A stretch of DNA of 64,000 nucleotides from Jatrophihabitans_A sp035248685 (GTDB lineage Bacteria; Actinomycetota; Actinomycetes; Mycobacteriales; Jatrophihabitantaceae). Below are positions 8,629-17,308 of this stretch, in pieces. The position numbers and the translations under genes were made by a program. The DNA is taken from NCBI GenBank assembly GCA_035248685.1, contig DATFHF010000027.1, positions 124,001-188,000 on the forward strand, written 5' to 3'. Below the pieces are notes generated by a model. The model searched no databases. It was not told the DNA's origin and saw only the letters and a program-made list of their open reading frames with translations. Numbering within the stretch: position 1 is the stretch's first letter; each line of letters begins with the position of its first letter.

Positions 8629-9039
8629 GCGTGTGCCCCCCGCACCTGTACTAATCCAAGGAGGCCGTCAGCTCGACCTCGTCCTGCAATGAGCCGGCGT
8701 CCGGCGCCGGAGCGTGAAGTTAACGTAATCAAAAACGAAACCGCGCGCAACGCAGAGCATCCTCTGTAACGCACATTTTGCAAAAGTTTACTGTCGGTAA
8801 GGGTCATGGTTACTCCGAGCTCTGCATTTCAGTCGAACGGCGGAACGGCGAGCGTGGAACAAAGGACGATCCGATCCCGTCGGCGGGCAGCCCTTATCGG
8901 CGCCGCTGCCTGGCCGGACAGCCCCGACATCGTTCGGAATGACTGCCGGCAATCAACGGTTTCACTAACGCCGTATGGTGATTGCATAGTGGCTGCTGCT
9001 TAGCCGGTTAACGCATGGGGGGCTCAGATCAGCCAGTGG
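8629..9039. other. Intergenic region upstream of the glycosylation operon
   Basis: This 411-bp stretch has no convincing gene. The part at about 8715-8805 is AT-richer than the surroundings and should carry the promoter of the minus-strand operon, but no confident -35/-10 pair could be fixed. A plus-strand open frame of 65 codons at 8806-9003 lacks coding character and a ribosome binding site. Confidence 0.5.
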
Positions 9040-9906
9040 TCAGTGGCGACCGCTGGCCCAGAGCGTACTGGCGGCCCGTAGCCTCGCCCGCCACCGGTTG
9101 GGGCGTCCGACCGTCAGCAATACGGAGCCTGCGACTAGCAAGCTGATACCGAGCAGCAGGGGGTTCTGTGCATGGCTACCGGTACTGGCCAGCGTCGGCG
9201 GGGTGGGCCCGTTGACCAGCGCGACCGGGCTCGAGGACGACGGCGCCGGCCGTGCGGTCGAGGTGGCGGCCGGCGGCGTCGGCGGGTTGACCACCGTCGA
9301 CGGCGGGACGCTGGTCGACTGCGAAGGCGATATCGATTGAGACGGGCAGGTGGCGGTCGGGAAGAAGCTTCCGTGGTTGACACCACTGGCATGCACGTCA
9401 ACCTGCACGAAGCACTTGCCTTCGACAGCATCCAGCAATGGCACGGAAACACTGTTGCCGAAGCCAGTCGTGATGTCGAAGTCTTGGTTCAGTTGATGGG
9501 CGGAGTCAGAGCCGGCGTGCGGAGCGCTCAACAAGTTCTCGTGTACGTGCAGCACGCTCGACACGGCGCTCGGGCACTCACTGCCGGTGTGGGTAAAGCT
9601 CACAGTGACCGTGTTGCCACTGACGGTTATCGAGCTCACCACGATCTGTACCGCGCTCGGGCAGGTGTTGTTCGAGGCCGAACTCGACTCGGTGGACGAG
9701 GTGGCGGCGACGCTCAACGGCGCCGCGGTCGCCACGGTGGTCTCCGGTGCGCTGGACTCGGCTGTGCTCGTCGAAGCCGCGGTCGAGTCAGACCCATCGG
9801 CATGCGCGGCGGCCGTGCCTACGAACAGGCTCAGCATGCCGACGGCGCCTACCGCGGCCAGTCCTCGAACGACTCGTGCGCCCGGCACGGGGCGAGTGCT
9901 ACTCAT
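9040..9906 (-). CDS. Secreted Ser/Thr-rich surface protein with LAXTG sortase signal
   Basis: The 288-residue protein has a signal peptide ending near AAAHAD, a Ser/Thr/Ala-rich segment, and a beta-type domain of about 110 residues with three cysteines (in NNTCPSAV, GSECPSAV and EGKCFVQV) plus one in TATCPSQS. A Ser/Pro/Thr-rich stalk follows. The C-terminus contains LASTG, a hydrophobic stretch (LLLGISLLVAGSVLLTV) and basic residues, which is the classical sorting signal architecture; LAXTG is the motif used by class E sortases of actinomycetes. A GGAGGG Shine-Dalgarno precedes the ATG at 9906 on the minus strand. No sortase gene is in the window. The ligand or function of the cysteine-containing domain is unknown. 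Confidence 0.7.
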   Translation of the reverse strand: MSSTRPVPGARVVRGLAAVGAVGMLSLFVGTAAAHADGSDSTAASTSTAESSAPETTVATAAPLSVAATSSTESSSASNNTCPSAVQIVVSSITVSGNTVTVSFTHTGSECPSAVSSVLHVHENLLSAPHAGSDSAHQLNQDFDITTGFGNSVSVPLLDAVEGKCFVQVDVHASGVNHGSFFPTATCPSQSISPSQSTSVPPSTVVNPPTPPAATSTARPAPSSSSPVALVNGPTPPTLASTGSHAQNPLLLGISLLVAGSVLLTVGRPNRWRARLRAASTLWASGRH

Positions 9907-10196
9907 TGGTATAACCCTCCAAATTTCACCTGCTGTTCACGTTTCCGTTGACGTACACCAGGCATTGATCATGGTCTCGCATTAATAATCCGTTAGGAAG
10001 AGGCAAAGCAGTAATCATCTGCTCACTCTAAGTCGCCAATTGTGACGCGATCCGTGAATGCGAATATCGCGTGTTGTTAATCCCAGGTATCAGATCCGGA
10101 ACATTTCGTGAGGTCTGTGTCATGGGCTACCCTCGCTTTCACGTCGATAAAGCCGCCAGAACCGCGGTAGACCTTTTGCGAACGTACGGGGGATGT
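9907..10196. promoter_or_regulatory. Divergent promoter region with structured leader of the phosphatase-like gene
   Basis: This 290-bp AT-richer region separates two divergent genes for exported proteins and must hold both promoters. On the plus strand a candidate leader fold is present: AGGTCT at 10111-10116 can pair with AGACCT at 10169-10174, directly followed by TTTT, and an inner GGCT/AGCC pairing is possible. It does not match a riboswitch class I know. The sequence ACGGGGGATGT before the ATG at 10197 serves as ribosome binding site. Confidence 0.4.
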
Positions 10197-12740
10197 ATGC
10201 CCACTCATGCCCGCAACCGCTTCCGGCCGGGACGGAGGCCTGCGGCCGTAGCAGCACTCGCCGTCGCGGCCACCACTGCCGCGATCGCGCTGAGCCCGCT
10301 CGGGGCCGGCGCCACGGCTAGCTCGTCCCTGGTCAGATACCCTTATCTGACCGACCTGACCAGCACGTCGGTCCAGGTGACCTTTGACACTACCGTCAAA
10401 GTGACCAGCGCCAACGGCGCCGTCCGATGGGGTACACCGAGCGGAACCACCGGCTGCACGCTGACCGGCTCGTCCGCGACCAGCACCAATAACTCGGTCA
10501 ACGCGCCGATCACCGTGAACGGCACCACCGAGTACCAGACCTCGATCCGGATCTCCGGGCTGACCAGCGGCAGCACCTATTGCTACCGGGTGTACACCGG
10601 TGGCTCCTCGCCGGTCGACCTGCTCGGCACCGACACCGCGCCACGGTTCACAACCCTGTCCACGTCCAGCACCTACACCTTCGACGTGCTCGGTGACTGG
10701 GGCGACAACTCGATCGCAAACGGTCTGGGCCAGCAGAACGTCGACGCGCTGCTCGCCAACAGCGGAGCGCAGTTCGCGGTGTCGACCGGGGACATCGCCT
10801 ACCAGACCGGCACCCAGACCCAATACGGAAACCTGGTGGCCACCGGCGCCGGCGTCAGCCAGGTCTTCGGGCCCAGTTACTGGAAGTCGGTCGGCGACTC
10901 CATCCCGTTGTTCTCCACCACCGGCAACCACGGCCGCAGCCTTACCTTCCTGCAGAACTGGAAGCAGGCGGCGACCGTGGCTGCCTCCAGCGGCAAGTAC
11001 GTGATGGAGACCTACTCCGGCCTGGACGGCACCACCTCGGCCAGCTACCCGTCGGTGTGGTACGCCTTCAACGCCGGCAACGCTCGGTTCTACATCCTCA
11101 ACGCCGACTGGAATGATAACAACGTCGGCACCGCGCCGGGCGGCGCCTACCAGGTGGACCGGGACTACCACTGGCAGACCAGCAGCCCGGAGTACAAGTG
11201 GTTGAAGGCGGATCTGGCCAGCCACTCGTCCACCTTGAAGTTCGCGTTCTTCCACTACCCGCTGCGGTCCGACAGCGCGACGGAAGCCTCGGACAGCTTC
11301 CTGCAGAACGACCCGAACACCCCGACGTCGATCAGCAACCTGGAGGGGCTGCTGGCCAACAGCGGGGTGAACCTGGCCTTCAATGGCCATGCCCACCTGT
11401 ACCAGCGCAACGTGGCCCCGCCCGGCGGCCTGACCAGCTACGTGACCGGCGGCGGCGGCGCCAAGATCAGCCCGGTGAACAAGAGCGCGTGCAGCCCGAC
11501 CGACGCCTACGCCGTCGGCTGGGCCTACACCAGCGCGGCCGGCAGCGCGTGCGGAGCCGCACCGACGCCGACGTCGGATGCCCAGGTATTCCATTACTTG
11601 AAGGTGAGCGTGAGCGGAACCTCGGTCACCGTGACTCCGACCGACTCGACCGGACACACCTTCGACGTGATGACCTATAACTTCAAGGCCGACAGCACCG
11701 CGCCGACCGCGCCGACCGGCCTGCTGGCCAGCGCGATCGGCAGCACGGTCAAGCTGAGCTGGAATGCCAGCAGCAGCACCGACGTCAGCGCCCAGGATGT
11801 CTACCGCAACGGCAGCTGGCTGGGCACCGTGCCGGTTGGCCAGCTGTCGCTGGTCGATACCGCTCCGGTGGCCGGCGCCAGCTACACCGTCCGGGCCCAC
11901 GACTTGCGGGGCAACCAGTCGCCGGACAGCGCCCCGGCTTCGGTGGGCAGTGGCAGCGACACCAGCAAACCGACCATCCCGACCGGGGTCAGCGCCACTG
12001 CCACCGGTCCCACCTCGATCAAGGTGAGTTGGTCGGCCAGCACCGACAACGTCGGCGTTACCGGCTACCAGATCTTCCGGGACGGGGCTGCTACTCCGCT
12101 GACCACGGTGGCCGGCAGCGTGCTGAGCTACGTGGACAACACGGTCGCCGCACAGTCCACTCATAGCTATACCGTCCAGGCCACCGATGCCGCCGGCAAC
12201 TTGTCCGGTCAGAGCTCGCCGCCGGCATCGGCGACCACGCCCTCCGGCGGCGGCGGCGGTGAGGTCACTTTCGCCCCCACCGATGACGTGACGCTGGACT
12301 CGACCGTGCCGACCACACCGGCCAATCCGACCGGCACCCGGCTGAGCGCGGACGGCTCGCCGATCAACGATGTGATCATTCAGTTCAACGTGCAGAACCT
12401 GCCGACCGGCTGCGTGATCAGCAACGCCACCCTGCAGTTGACGGTGGGTACCAGCGTCAACAACAACTCGGTCAGCGGCGGCAGCTTCTACGGCACCACC
12501 AATGCCACCTGGTTGCAATCCAACGTCACCTGGAACTCCTCGCCGCAGTCGGTCGGTAGTCCGGTCGGCTCGCTCGGCGCGGTGGCCCTCGGCGAGACCG
12601 TGACGATGGACGTGACATCGCTGGTCAGCGGAACCGGATTCGTCACCTTCCGGATCAAGAACACCAGCGGGGACGCGGCGGCGTACTACTCCAAGGAAGG
12701 CTCGGCCACGCTCGGTCCGCAGCTGCAGGTCACCTGCTGA
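10197..12740 (+). CDS. Secreted purple acid phosphatase-like metallophosphoesterase with two Fn3 domains and a DNRLRE-like C-terminus
   Basis: Starting at the ATG at 10197 (G-rich ribosome site just upstream) gives 847 residues beginning with an Arg-rich signal peptide. An earlier in-frame start would bury that signal. Order of domains: a purple-acid-phosphatase N-terminal Fn3-like domain (LVRYPYLTDLTSTSVQVTF), then a calcineurin-like phosphoesterase domain. Its metal motifs are VLGDWGD, STGDIAYQ, TTGNHGRS, FFHYPLR and NGHAHLYQR. Two fibronectin type III repeats follow, each beginning near APTGL or IPTGV. A Gly-rich linker leads to a C-terminal beta domain resembling the DNRLRE domain (ending GPQLQVTC). 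It probably releases phosphate from extracellular organic phosphate; substrate is not evident. Confidence 0.8.
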   Translation: MPTHARNRFRPGRRPAAVAALAVAATTAAIALSPLGAGATASSSLVRYPYLTDLTSTSVQVTFDTTVKVTSANGAVRWGTPSGTTGCTLTGSSATSTNNSVNAPITVNGTTEYQTSIRISGLTSGSTYCYRVYTGGSSPVDLLGTDTAPRFTTLSTSSTYTFDVLGDWGDNSIANGLGQQNVDALLANSGAQFAVSTGDIAYQTGTQTQYGNLVATGAGVSQVFGPSYWKSVGDSIPLFSTTGNHGRSLTFLQNWKQAATVAASSGKYVMETYSGLDGTTSASYPSVWYAFNAGNARFYILNADWNDNNVGTAPGGAYQVDRDYHWQTSSPEYKWLKADLASHSSTLKFAFFHYPLRSDSATEASDSFLQNDPNTPTSISNLEGLLANSGVNLAFNGHAHLYQRNVAPPGGLTSYVTGGGGAKISPVNKSACSPTDAYAVGWAYTSAAGSACGAAPTPTSDAQVFHYLKVSVSGTSVTVTPTDSTGHTFDVMTYNFKADSTAPTAPTGLLASAIGSTVKLSWNASSSTDVSAQDVYRNGSWLGTVPVGQLSLVDTAPVAGASYTVRAHDLRGNQSPDSAPASVGSGSDTSKPTIPTGVSATATGPTSIKVSWSASTDNVGVTGYQIFRDGAATPLTTVAGSVLSYVDNTVAAQSTHSYTVQATDAAGNLSGQSSPPASATTPSGGGGGEVTFAPTDDVTLDSTVPTTPANPTGTRLSADGSPINDVIIQFNVQNLPTGCVISNATLQLTVGTSVNNNSVSGGSFYGTTNATWLQSNVTWNSSPQSVGSPVGSLGAVALGETVTMDVTSLVSGTGFVTFRIKNTSGDAAAYYSKEGSATLGPQLQVTC

Positions 12741-12753
12741 CCGGGGCGATACC

Positions 12754-12793
12754 TAGCTGGGGCGGTGCCGGAATTCCGGCACCGCCCCAGCTA
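12754..12793. terminator. Perfect 40-bp palindrome, bidirectional terminator
   Basis: The two 20-bp arms are exactly complementary, centred on GAATTC at 12771-12776. The element lies between convergent genes: it begins 13 bp after the phosphatase-like gene, and its right-hand end contains the murB stop codon. It has no T-tract. A bidirectional transcription terminator or attenuating hairpin is the simplest reading. Confidence 0.75.
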
Positions 12794-13816
12794 CGTTCGA
12801 TCGTCCAATGAGCAATTGACGAGATGGCACTCCGGCCGTAGCCGGATGCCGAAGCGGTCCTGCACGCCGGCCCGGATGTGCGCGGCGAAGCCCATCACCT
12901 CGGCGGTGGTGGCGTCCCCGCGGTTGGTCACCGCGAGCGCGTGCTTGGTCGACAGCCGCACCGAGCCGCGTCCCCACTCGCTGCCGTAGCCGGGGGCGAA
13001 GCCGGCCTGCTGGATCAGCCAACCGGCCGGCAGCTTGGTGCCCAGTGGATCCGGGTAACTGGGGCTGGCCGCGGCCGCCGGCGGCACCCGGTCCAGCACC
13101 GGGTTGATGAAGAACGAGCCGACGCTCCAGGTGTCGTGGTCGGCCGGGTCGAGCACCGAGCCCCGAGCCGCTCGGGCAGCCAGCACCGCTCGTCGCAGGT
13201 CACCGGTGTCGGCGGTAGCACCGGGTGCGATGCCCAGCCGCTGGACGATGTCGGCGTAATGGACCGGGTTGGACTGCCGGGATCGGCGCAACCGGTAGCT
13301 CACCCGAAGAACCAGGTAGCGATCGGTGTGCTTGAACACCGACTGTCGATGGCTACCGAACCCGCACCGGTCTGCTGCCCACTCGGCCACCTCCCCGGTC
13401 TGCCGGTCGTAAACGGTCACCGACGTCAGCAGTTGCGAGGTGACCGTCCCGAAGGCACCGACGTTCTGCACCGGCGTGCCACCGACCGTGCCGGGGATGC
13501 CGGACAGCGGCTCGAAACCGGCCAGACCCTGCTCCAGGGTGGCCACCACGAGTGAGTCCCAGTCCACGCCGGCGTCGGCCTGCACGCAGGTGTCGTCGAT
13601 CTGCACGCCGGTGGTTGCGATCTTGACGGTCAGGCCGTCCCAGCCGGCGTCACCGACCACCAGGTTGGAGCCGCCACCCAACAACAGCACCGGGGTGCCG
13701 GTCTGATCCGCGCCGCGCACCAGCTCGACCAGCTCGCAGGTGTCCTTGGGCTGAGCGAAATCCCGGGTCGGGCCGCCCAGCCGCATGGTGGTGAGCTCGC
13801 GCAGGGACACCGTCAC
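12791..13816 (-). CDS. murB: UDP-N-acetylenolpyruvoylglucosamine reductase
   Basis: MurB reduces UDP-GlcNAc-enolpyruvate to UDP-MurNAc with NADPH in the cytoplasm, the second committed step of peptidoglycan precursor synthesis. The FAD-binding motif LLLGGGSNLVVGD, the second motif SGIPGTVGGTPVQNVGAFG, and the catalytic Ser in SVGSFFINP are all present, and the C-terminus carries RLRPECHLV with the conserved Glu. I place the start at GTG 13816 (VTVSLRELTTMRLGGPTRDF, about 341 residues); an upstream GTG/ATG would add 28 residues without homology. Its stop codon is part of the 40-bp palindrome. The gene is not in a division-cell-wall cluster here. Confidence 0.95.
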   Translation of the reverse strand: MTVSLRELTTMRLGGPTRDFAQPKDTCELVELVRGADQTGTPVLLLGGGSNLVVGDAGWDGLTVKIATTGVQIDDTCVQADAGVDWDSLVVATLEQGLAGFEPLSGIPGTVGGTPVQNVGAFGTVTSQLLTSVTVYDRQTGEVAEWAADRCGFGSHRQSVFKHTDRYLVLRVSYRLRRSRQSNPVHYADIVQRLGIAPGATADTGDLRRAVLAARAARGSVLDPADHDTWSVGSFFINPVLDRVPPAAAASPSYPDPLGTKLPAGWLIQQAGFAPGYGSEWGRGSVRLSTKHALAVTNRGDATTAEVMGFAAHIRAGVQDRFGIRLRPECHLVNCSLDDRT

Positions 13817-13940
13817 GATGGGACAGCCTAACCGGGACCCGTCGGAATGCCGGCCAGGTGCTGGGGTGGACGACCGATACGAGATGATCGACTTCGCCAT
13901 TTACCTGACAGTGTTCGAGATGGCTGGCATCATCGTCGTC

Positions 13941-14582
13941 ATGCAGACCCGAACCAACCACACTGGCCGACGGCTCGCGATCGTGCTCCTCAGCTGCGTG
14001 CTGCTGACAGCCGGCCTGGCCAAGCCTGCCATAGCCGGCACGCCGGTCCAGGGCAAGTACCTGACCTCGGCCTACATCGCGGCTTCCCGCTCGAGTGCCG
14101 CCGTCTACGTCAATGCTCTGGTGAAGCAGGATTCCGCGTTGGGCATCGTGCGCAGCCCGGGCAGGACCGTGTACCTGCAGCGCGAGCTACAAGGCAGTTG
14201 GCAGAACATGCTGTCGCGGACCACCAACTCGCAGGGCCAGTTCGCCGTGGGCTTCATCTCGGTTCCGAATTACACGTATCGGTTGGTGGTACTCGCCAGC
14301 AGCACCGCATGGCCCGGCCGCAGCGCAACCGTGACCACCACCACCCCGGTCGCCAGCACCTGCGGAGCGCCGGCCAACCCGTACGGCTATAACTTCTGCG
14401 GCCGCGGCACGCTGATCTACCAGCCTGCCACCGGTATCTGCAGTTACTTCAGCTGTATCGGCAACTTCTGGAATGGCGTCGGCTATCTGATCCAGTGCCG
14501 GGACGCGACGTTCAGCATGTCCGGCGGCCGGCAGGGCGCCTGCTCCTACCACGACGGGGTGCTGCGTCCGGTTTACGGCTGA
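13941..14582 (+). CDS. Secreted protein with DUF3761-like C-terminal domain
   Basis: The ATG at 13941 gives 213 residues beginning MQTRTNHTGRRLAIVLLSC, a standard signal peptide ending near KPAIAG. A beta-rich middle domain contains TVYLQRELQGSWQNM and SSTAWPGRSATVT, similar to small exported Ig-like or channel-accessory folds. The C-terminus contains several cysteines and CRDATFSMSGGRQGACSYH, which resembles the DUF3761 pattern (CKDGTYS...CSxHGGV). The function is unknown. Earlier in-frame starts would overlap murB on the other strand. Confidence 0.65.
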   Translation: MQTRTNHTGRRLAIVLLSCVLLTAGLAKPAIAGTPVQGKYLTSAYIAASRSSAAVYVNALVKQDSALGIVRSPGRTVYLQRELQGSWQNMLSRTTNSQGQFAVGFISVPNYTYRLVVLASSTAWPGRSATVTTTTPVASTCGAPANPYGYNFCGRGTLIYQPATGICSYFSCIGNFWNGVGYLIQCRDATFSMSGGRQGACSYHDGVLRPVYG

Positions 14583-14598
14583 GCGTCGGGTAGTAGCG

Positions 14599-14616
14599 GC
14601 CCGCGCCGGGGCGGGC
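14599..14616 (+). terminator. Short G+C-rich hairpin after the DUF3761-like gene
   Basis: GCCCGC at 14599-14604 pairs with GCGGGC at 14611-14616 across a 6-nt loop, 17 bp after the stop codon. There is no U-tract. Confidence 0.4.
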
Positions 14617-14662
14617 ACGGTGGCGGGTGATCGGTGTCGGCCGCGCTCCGTAGGCTGGCGCT

Positions 14663-15487
14663 ATGGCAGATCGACCGCTGACCCTGATGGTGGTGCACGC
14701 GCATCCGGACGACGAAGCCACCGGTACCGGTGGTCTGCTGGCGCGCAGTGCGGCCGAGGGCATCCGCACCGTCCTAGTCACCTGCACCGACGGCAGCTGC
14801 GGCGACGGTCCGGACGGCGTGAAGCCCGGCGAGCCCGGCCATGATCCGGCGGCCGTCGTGGCGATGCGCCAGGCCGAGCTGGAGAAGAGCTGTGCGGTGT
14901 TGCAGGTGGACCATCTGGAGCTGCTCGGCTATGCCGACTCCGGGATGAAGGGCTGGTCCACCAACGAGCGGCCCGGCTCGTTCTGGACCACGCCGGTGCC
15001 CGACGCGGCGGCCCGGCTGGCCGAGCTGATCCGGCGCTACCAGCCGGACGTGGTGGTCACCTATGACGAGAACGGCTTCTACGGCCACCCGGATCACATC
15101 CAAACGCACCGGGTGACGATGGCGGTGGTGGAGCAGACCGGCATACCGGCAAAGGTCTATTGGACGACCGCCCCGCGCTCCAAGATGGACGAGTTCGAGA
15201 AGCTGCTCAAGGAACTGGGCGCGGACTGGGAACCGAACGCCGACCCCGCCGAACCCGAGGTCGGCCTGCCGGACGAGCAGATCACCACCTGGCTGGACAC
15301 CCGGCGGTTCGGTGAGCAGAAGTTCGACGCGCTGGCCGCGCATGCCAGCCAGGGCGACAACATCTTCTTCCTGCGGATGGGCCGGGACCTGTTCACCGAG
15401 ATCATGGGCATCGAGACCTACGTCCGGGTGCAGGACCGGACCGGTGCCCCGCTGCCCGAAGACGACCTGTTCGCAGGCCTACGCTGA
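14663..15487 (+). CDS. PIG-L/LmbE family zinc deacetylase
   Basis: The 274-residue protein shows the family's two zinc motifs, AHPDDE near residue 13 and GFYGHPDH near residue 135, with TCTDGSCGD between them. Actinobacterial members remove N-acetyl groups from sugars or cleave mycothiol conjugates (MshB, Mca). The sequence is clearly of this family, but I cannot tell a mycothiol enzyme from a general GlcNAc-type deacetylase, so no symbol is given. The start ATG follows a GC-rich leader with no strong Shine-Dalgarno. The next gene begins 19 bp downstream on the same strand, so the two are likely co-transcribed. Confidence 0.85.
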   Translation: MADRPLTLMVVHAHPDDEATGTGGLLARSAAEGIRTVLVTCTDGSCGDGPDGVKPGEPGHDPAAVVAMRQAELEKSCAVLQVDHLELLGYADSGMKGWSTNERPGSFWTTPVPDAAARLAELIRRYQPDVVVTYDENGFYGHPDHIQTHRVTMAVVEQTGIPAKVYWTTAPRSKMDEFEKLLKELGADWEPNADPAEPEVGLPDEQITTWLDTRRFGEQKFDALAAHASQGDNIFFLRMGRDLFTEIMGIETYVRVQDRTGAPLPEDDLFAGLR

Positions 15488-15506
15488 GCGGTTGTCGGCG
15501 ACGTCC

Positions 15507-16271
15507 ATGGCAGAACTCAGCGAGGTGGCGCCAGGCGTGCTGGTGGCCACCAGCCGCCGGGACTCGACGACCAGCACCGTGGTGGTCAGCGGCCGATCGG
15601 CGTTGTTGGTGGATCCGGCCTGGGAGCCGGACGAGCTGGTCGGCATCGCCGATGCTGTCGAAGCCCTTGGCCTGCGGGTCGGCGGTGGATTTGCCACCCA
15701 CGCGCACTACGACCACCTGCTGTGGCACCCCCGGTTCGGCGACGGGCCGCGCTGGGCATCGGCCGGCACGGTCGACCGGGCCGCACAACAGCGCGAGCAA
15801 CTGGTGGCTGAGCTCGGCCCGGACTGGCCGCCGGAACTCGCCGAGCTGGTCGGCCGGTTGCAGGTGGCGGTAAATGACCTCGCCGATACCACCACCGAGC
15901 CGGTGATGTTGCTGGAACACGACGGGCACTGCCCCGGCCACACCGCGCTCTGGCTGGCCGAACGCCGGGTGCTGATCGCCGGCGACATGCTCAGTGACGT
16001 GGAGTTGCCGCTGCCGCACGACCCGGATGACCTGGCCGAATACTTCAAGGGGCTGGAGTTGCTGGCCCCCTACGTCCGGCAGGCCGACGTGCTGATACCG
16101 GGTCACGGCAGCCCGACCGATCGGCCGGTAAGGCGGCTGGATTCCGACCGGCGCTATTTGGACGCGCTGATCGCCGGCATTGAACCAGCCGACCCGCGCC
16201 GGGAGCTGCCCGGCATGGACCAGGCGCACCGGCGCAACGTCGAAATCGCCGCCGGCTTCGCCCGGCGCTAG
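15507..16271 (+). CDS. Metallo-beta-lactamase fold hydrolase
   Basis: Starting at ATG 15507 the product has 254 residues. Metal-binding motifs of the superfamily are all present in order: FATHAHYDHLLW (HxHxDH), GHCPGHTALWL, LIAGDMLSD and VLIPGHGSPTD. The fold is that of glyoxalase II-like and related thioester or phosphate hydrolases. Substrate is not predictable. It follows the PIG-L gene by 19 bp. A longer reading frame extends upstream into the previous gene but lacks family similarity. Confidence 0.85.
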   Translation: MAELSEVAPGVLVATSRRDSTTSTVVVSGRSALLVDPAWEPDELVGIADAVEALGLRVGGGFATHAHYDHLLWHPRFGDGPRWASAGTVDRAAQQREQLVAELGPDWPPELAELVGRLQVAVNDLADTTTEPVMLLEHDGHCPGHTALWLAERRVLIAGDMLSDVELPLPHDPDDLAEYFKGLELLAPYVRQADVLIPGHGSPTDRPVRRLDSDRRYLDALIAGIEPADPRRELPGMDQAHRRNVEIAAGFARR

Positions 16272-16390
16272 CAGTCCGGCCCGGCATCGCTGCCGCGGTC
16301 ATTACGGCAGCGGCCGGTCCCGACAGATGCTCGCCGTCGAATGGACGGCTCATCAGTGCTATCGGCCGCCGGAGCGGGTTCCTGAGCGGT

Positions 16391-17308
16391 TCAGTCGGCT
16401 TCGAGCAGTTCGTCCAGCTCGGCCTCAGCCTGCTGGCGGGCCTGGTCGGCGCGCTCGAAGGCACGCTCTCGGCGGGCATGCTCACGACCGGCGGCCACCG
16501 CCGCCTTGGCCGCGGCGGTCGCCTTCCGGCGGGCTTCGTCCAGCTCCTCCTCCAGCCGTCGGACCCGGTCCATCGCGGCCCGCTCGGCGGTGTCGGCCTC
16601 GGCCAACTCGTCGGCGGCCTCATCGACCGCCCGCTCGGCCGCCTCGGCAGCGGCATCGGCCCGTTGCAGCGCCAGCTCGGCGCGCCTTCGGGCAGCCTCG
16701 CCGGCATCCTCGTCCGCACTCTCGGTTTCAGTCGCTCGCTCGGCCGGGCCGGATCGGGCCTTAGCGGCCGGCTCGATGAGATCCGGGACGGCGCGTAGCC
16801 GGCGCGGTGCGGCAACCACATCGGTGATGTCGACCTCGCCGAAACCGGAGTAGCTCAGCGCCGCGGTCAGCCGGCCGGACTTGACCGCCTCCTCGGCGGC
16901 CTCGTCGGCGACGGCGGCTTCGAAGGTCGCCCGCAGCTGGCTCAGCACCTGCTCCCCCACCGGACGGCCGGCCAGCTCCGGGGCCAGCTCGGCGAGGCCG
17001 GCCAGCCAGCGTTGGCGTTGTTCGGACAGCTCGCGCAGCTCCGGGCCGCGTAGGTGCCGGTGCGCGTCGCGCAATCGCTCGGCCAGCTCGCTCAGTTCCC
17101 GCATTGCCTCCGGGTGCTCGCGCACCAGCGCGTTGGCCAGCGCCGCGGCCTGCACCGGTTTCTTCAGGGCACCGATCTGGCGGGCCAGCTCACGATCGCC
17201 GGCTGCGCGGGCGGCCGCCACCAGTTCGGTGCGGCGGGCGCCGAACCGTTCCAGCTCGGCCGGTGGCAGTGCATAGAGTTCGTCGGCGGCCGAGTCCAGG
17301 TCGATCAT
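16391..17308 (-). CDS. Ala/Glu/Arg-rich coiled-coil protein of unknown function
   Basis: The 305-residue protein opens with a conserved-looking segment (ELYALPPAELERFGARRTEL and IGALKKPVQAAALANAL) and continues into a long Ala/Glu/Arg-rich coiled coil from about residue 190 to the end, including an extended charged helix rich in AE and DE pairs. No catalytic motif or membrane segment is visible. Proteins of this kind occur widely in actinomycetes without assigned function. Its ATG overlaps the stop of the upstream acetyltransferase by one base (TGATG), so the pair is an operon. Confidence 0.7.
   Translation of the reverse strand: MIDLDSAADELYALPPAELERFGARRTELVAAARAAGDRELARQIGALKKPVQAAALANALVREHPEAMRELSELAERLRDAHRHLRGPELRELSEQRQRWLAGLAELAPELAGRPVGEQVLSQLRATFEAAVADEAAEEAVKSGRLTAALSYSGFGEVDITDVVAAPRRLRAVPDLIEPAAKARSGPAERATETESADEDAGEAARRRAELALQRADAAAEAAERAVDEAADELAEADTAERAAMDRVRRLEEELDEARRKATAAAKAAVAAGREHARRERAFERADQARQQAEAELDELLEAD

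Noticed and set aside
8806..9003. 65-codon open frame in the intergenic region
   Set aside because: No ribosome site, no recognisable family and AT-rich promoter-like context.
10100..10196. Possible c-di-GMP (GEMM) riboswitch before the phosphatase-like gene
   Set aside because: A GGGCTACCC...AAAGCC stretch is reminiscent, but the conserved GEMM core and the GNRA-capped stem are absent.
10077..12518. 813-codon minus-strand open frame opposite the phosphatase-like gene
   Set aside because: Composition is Gly/Arg/His-rich without domains; the plus strand carries all phosphoesterase motifs.
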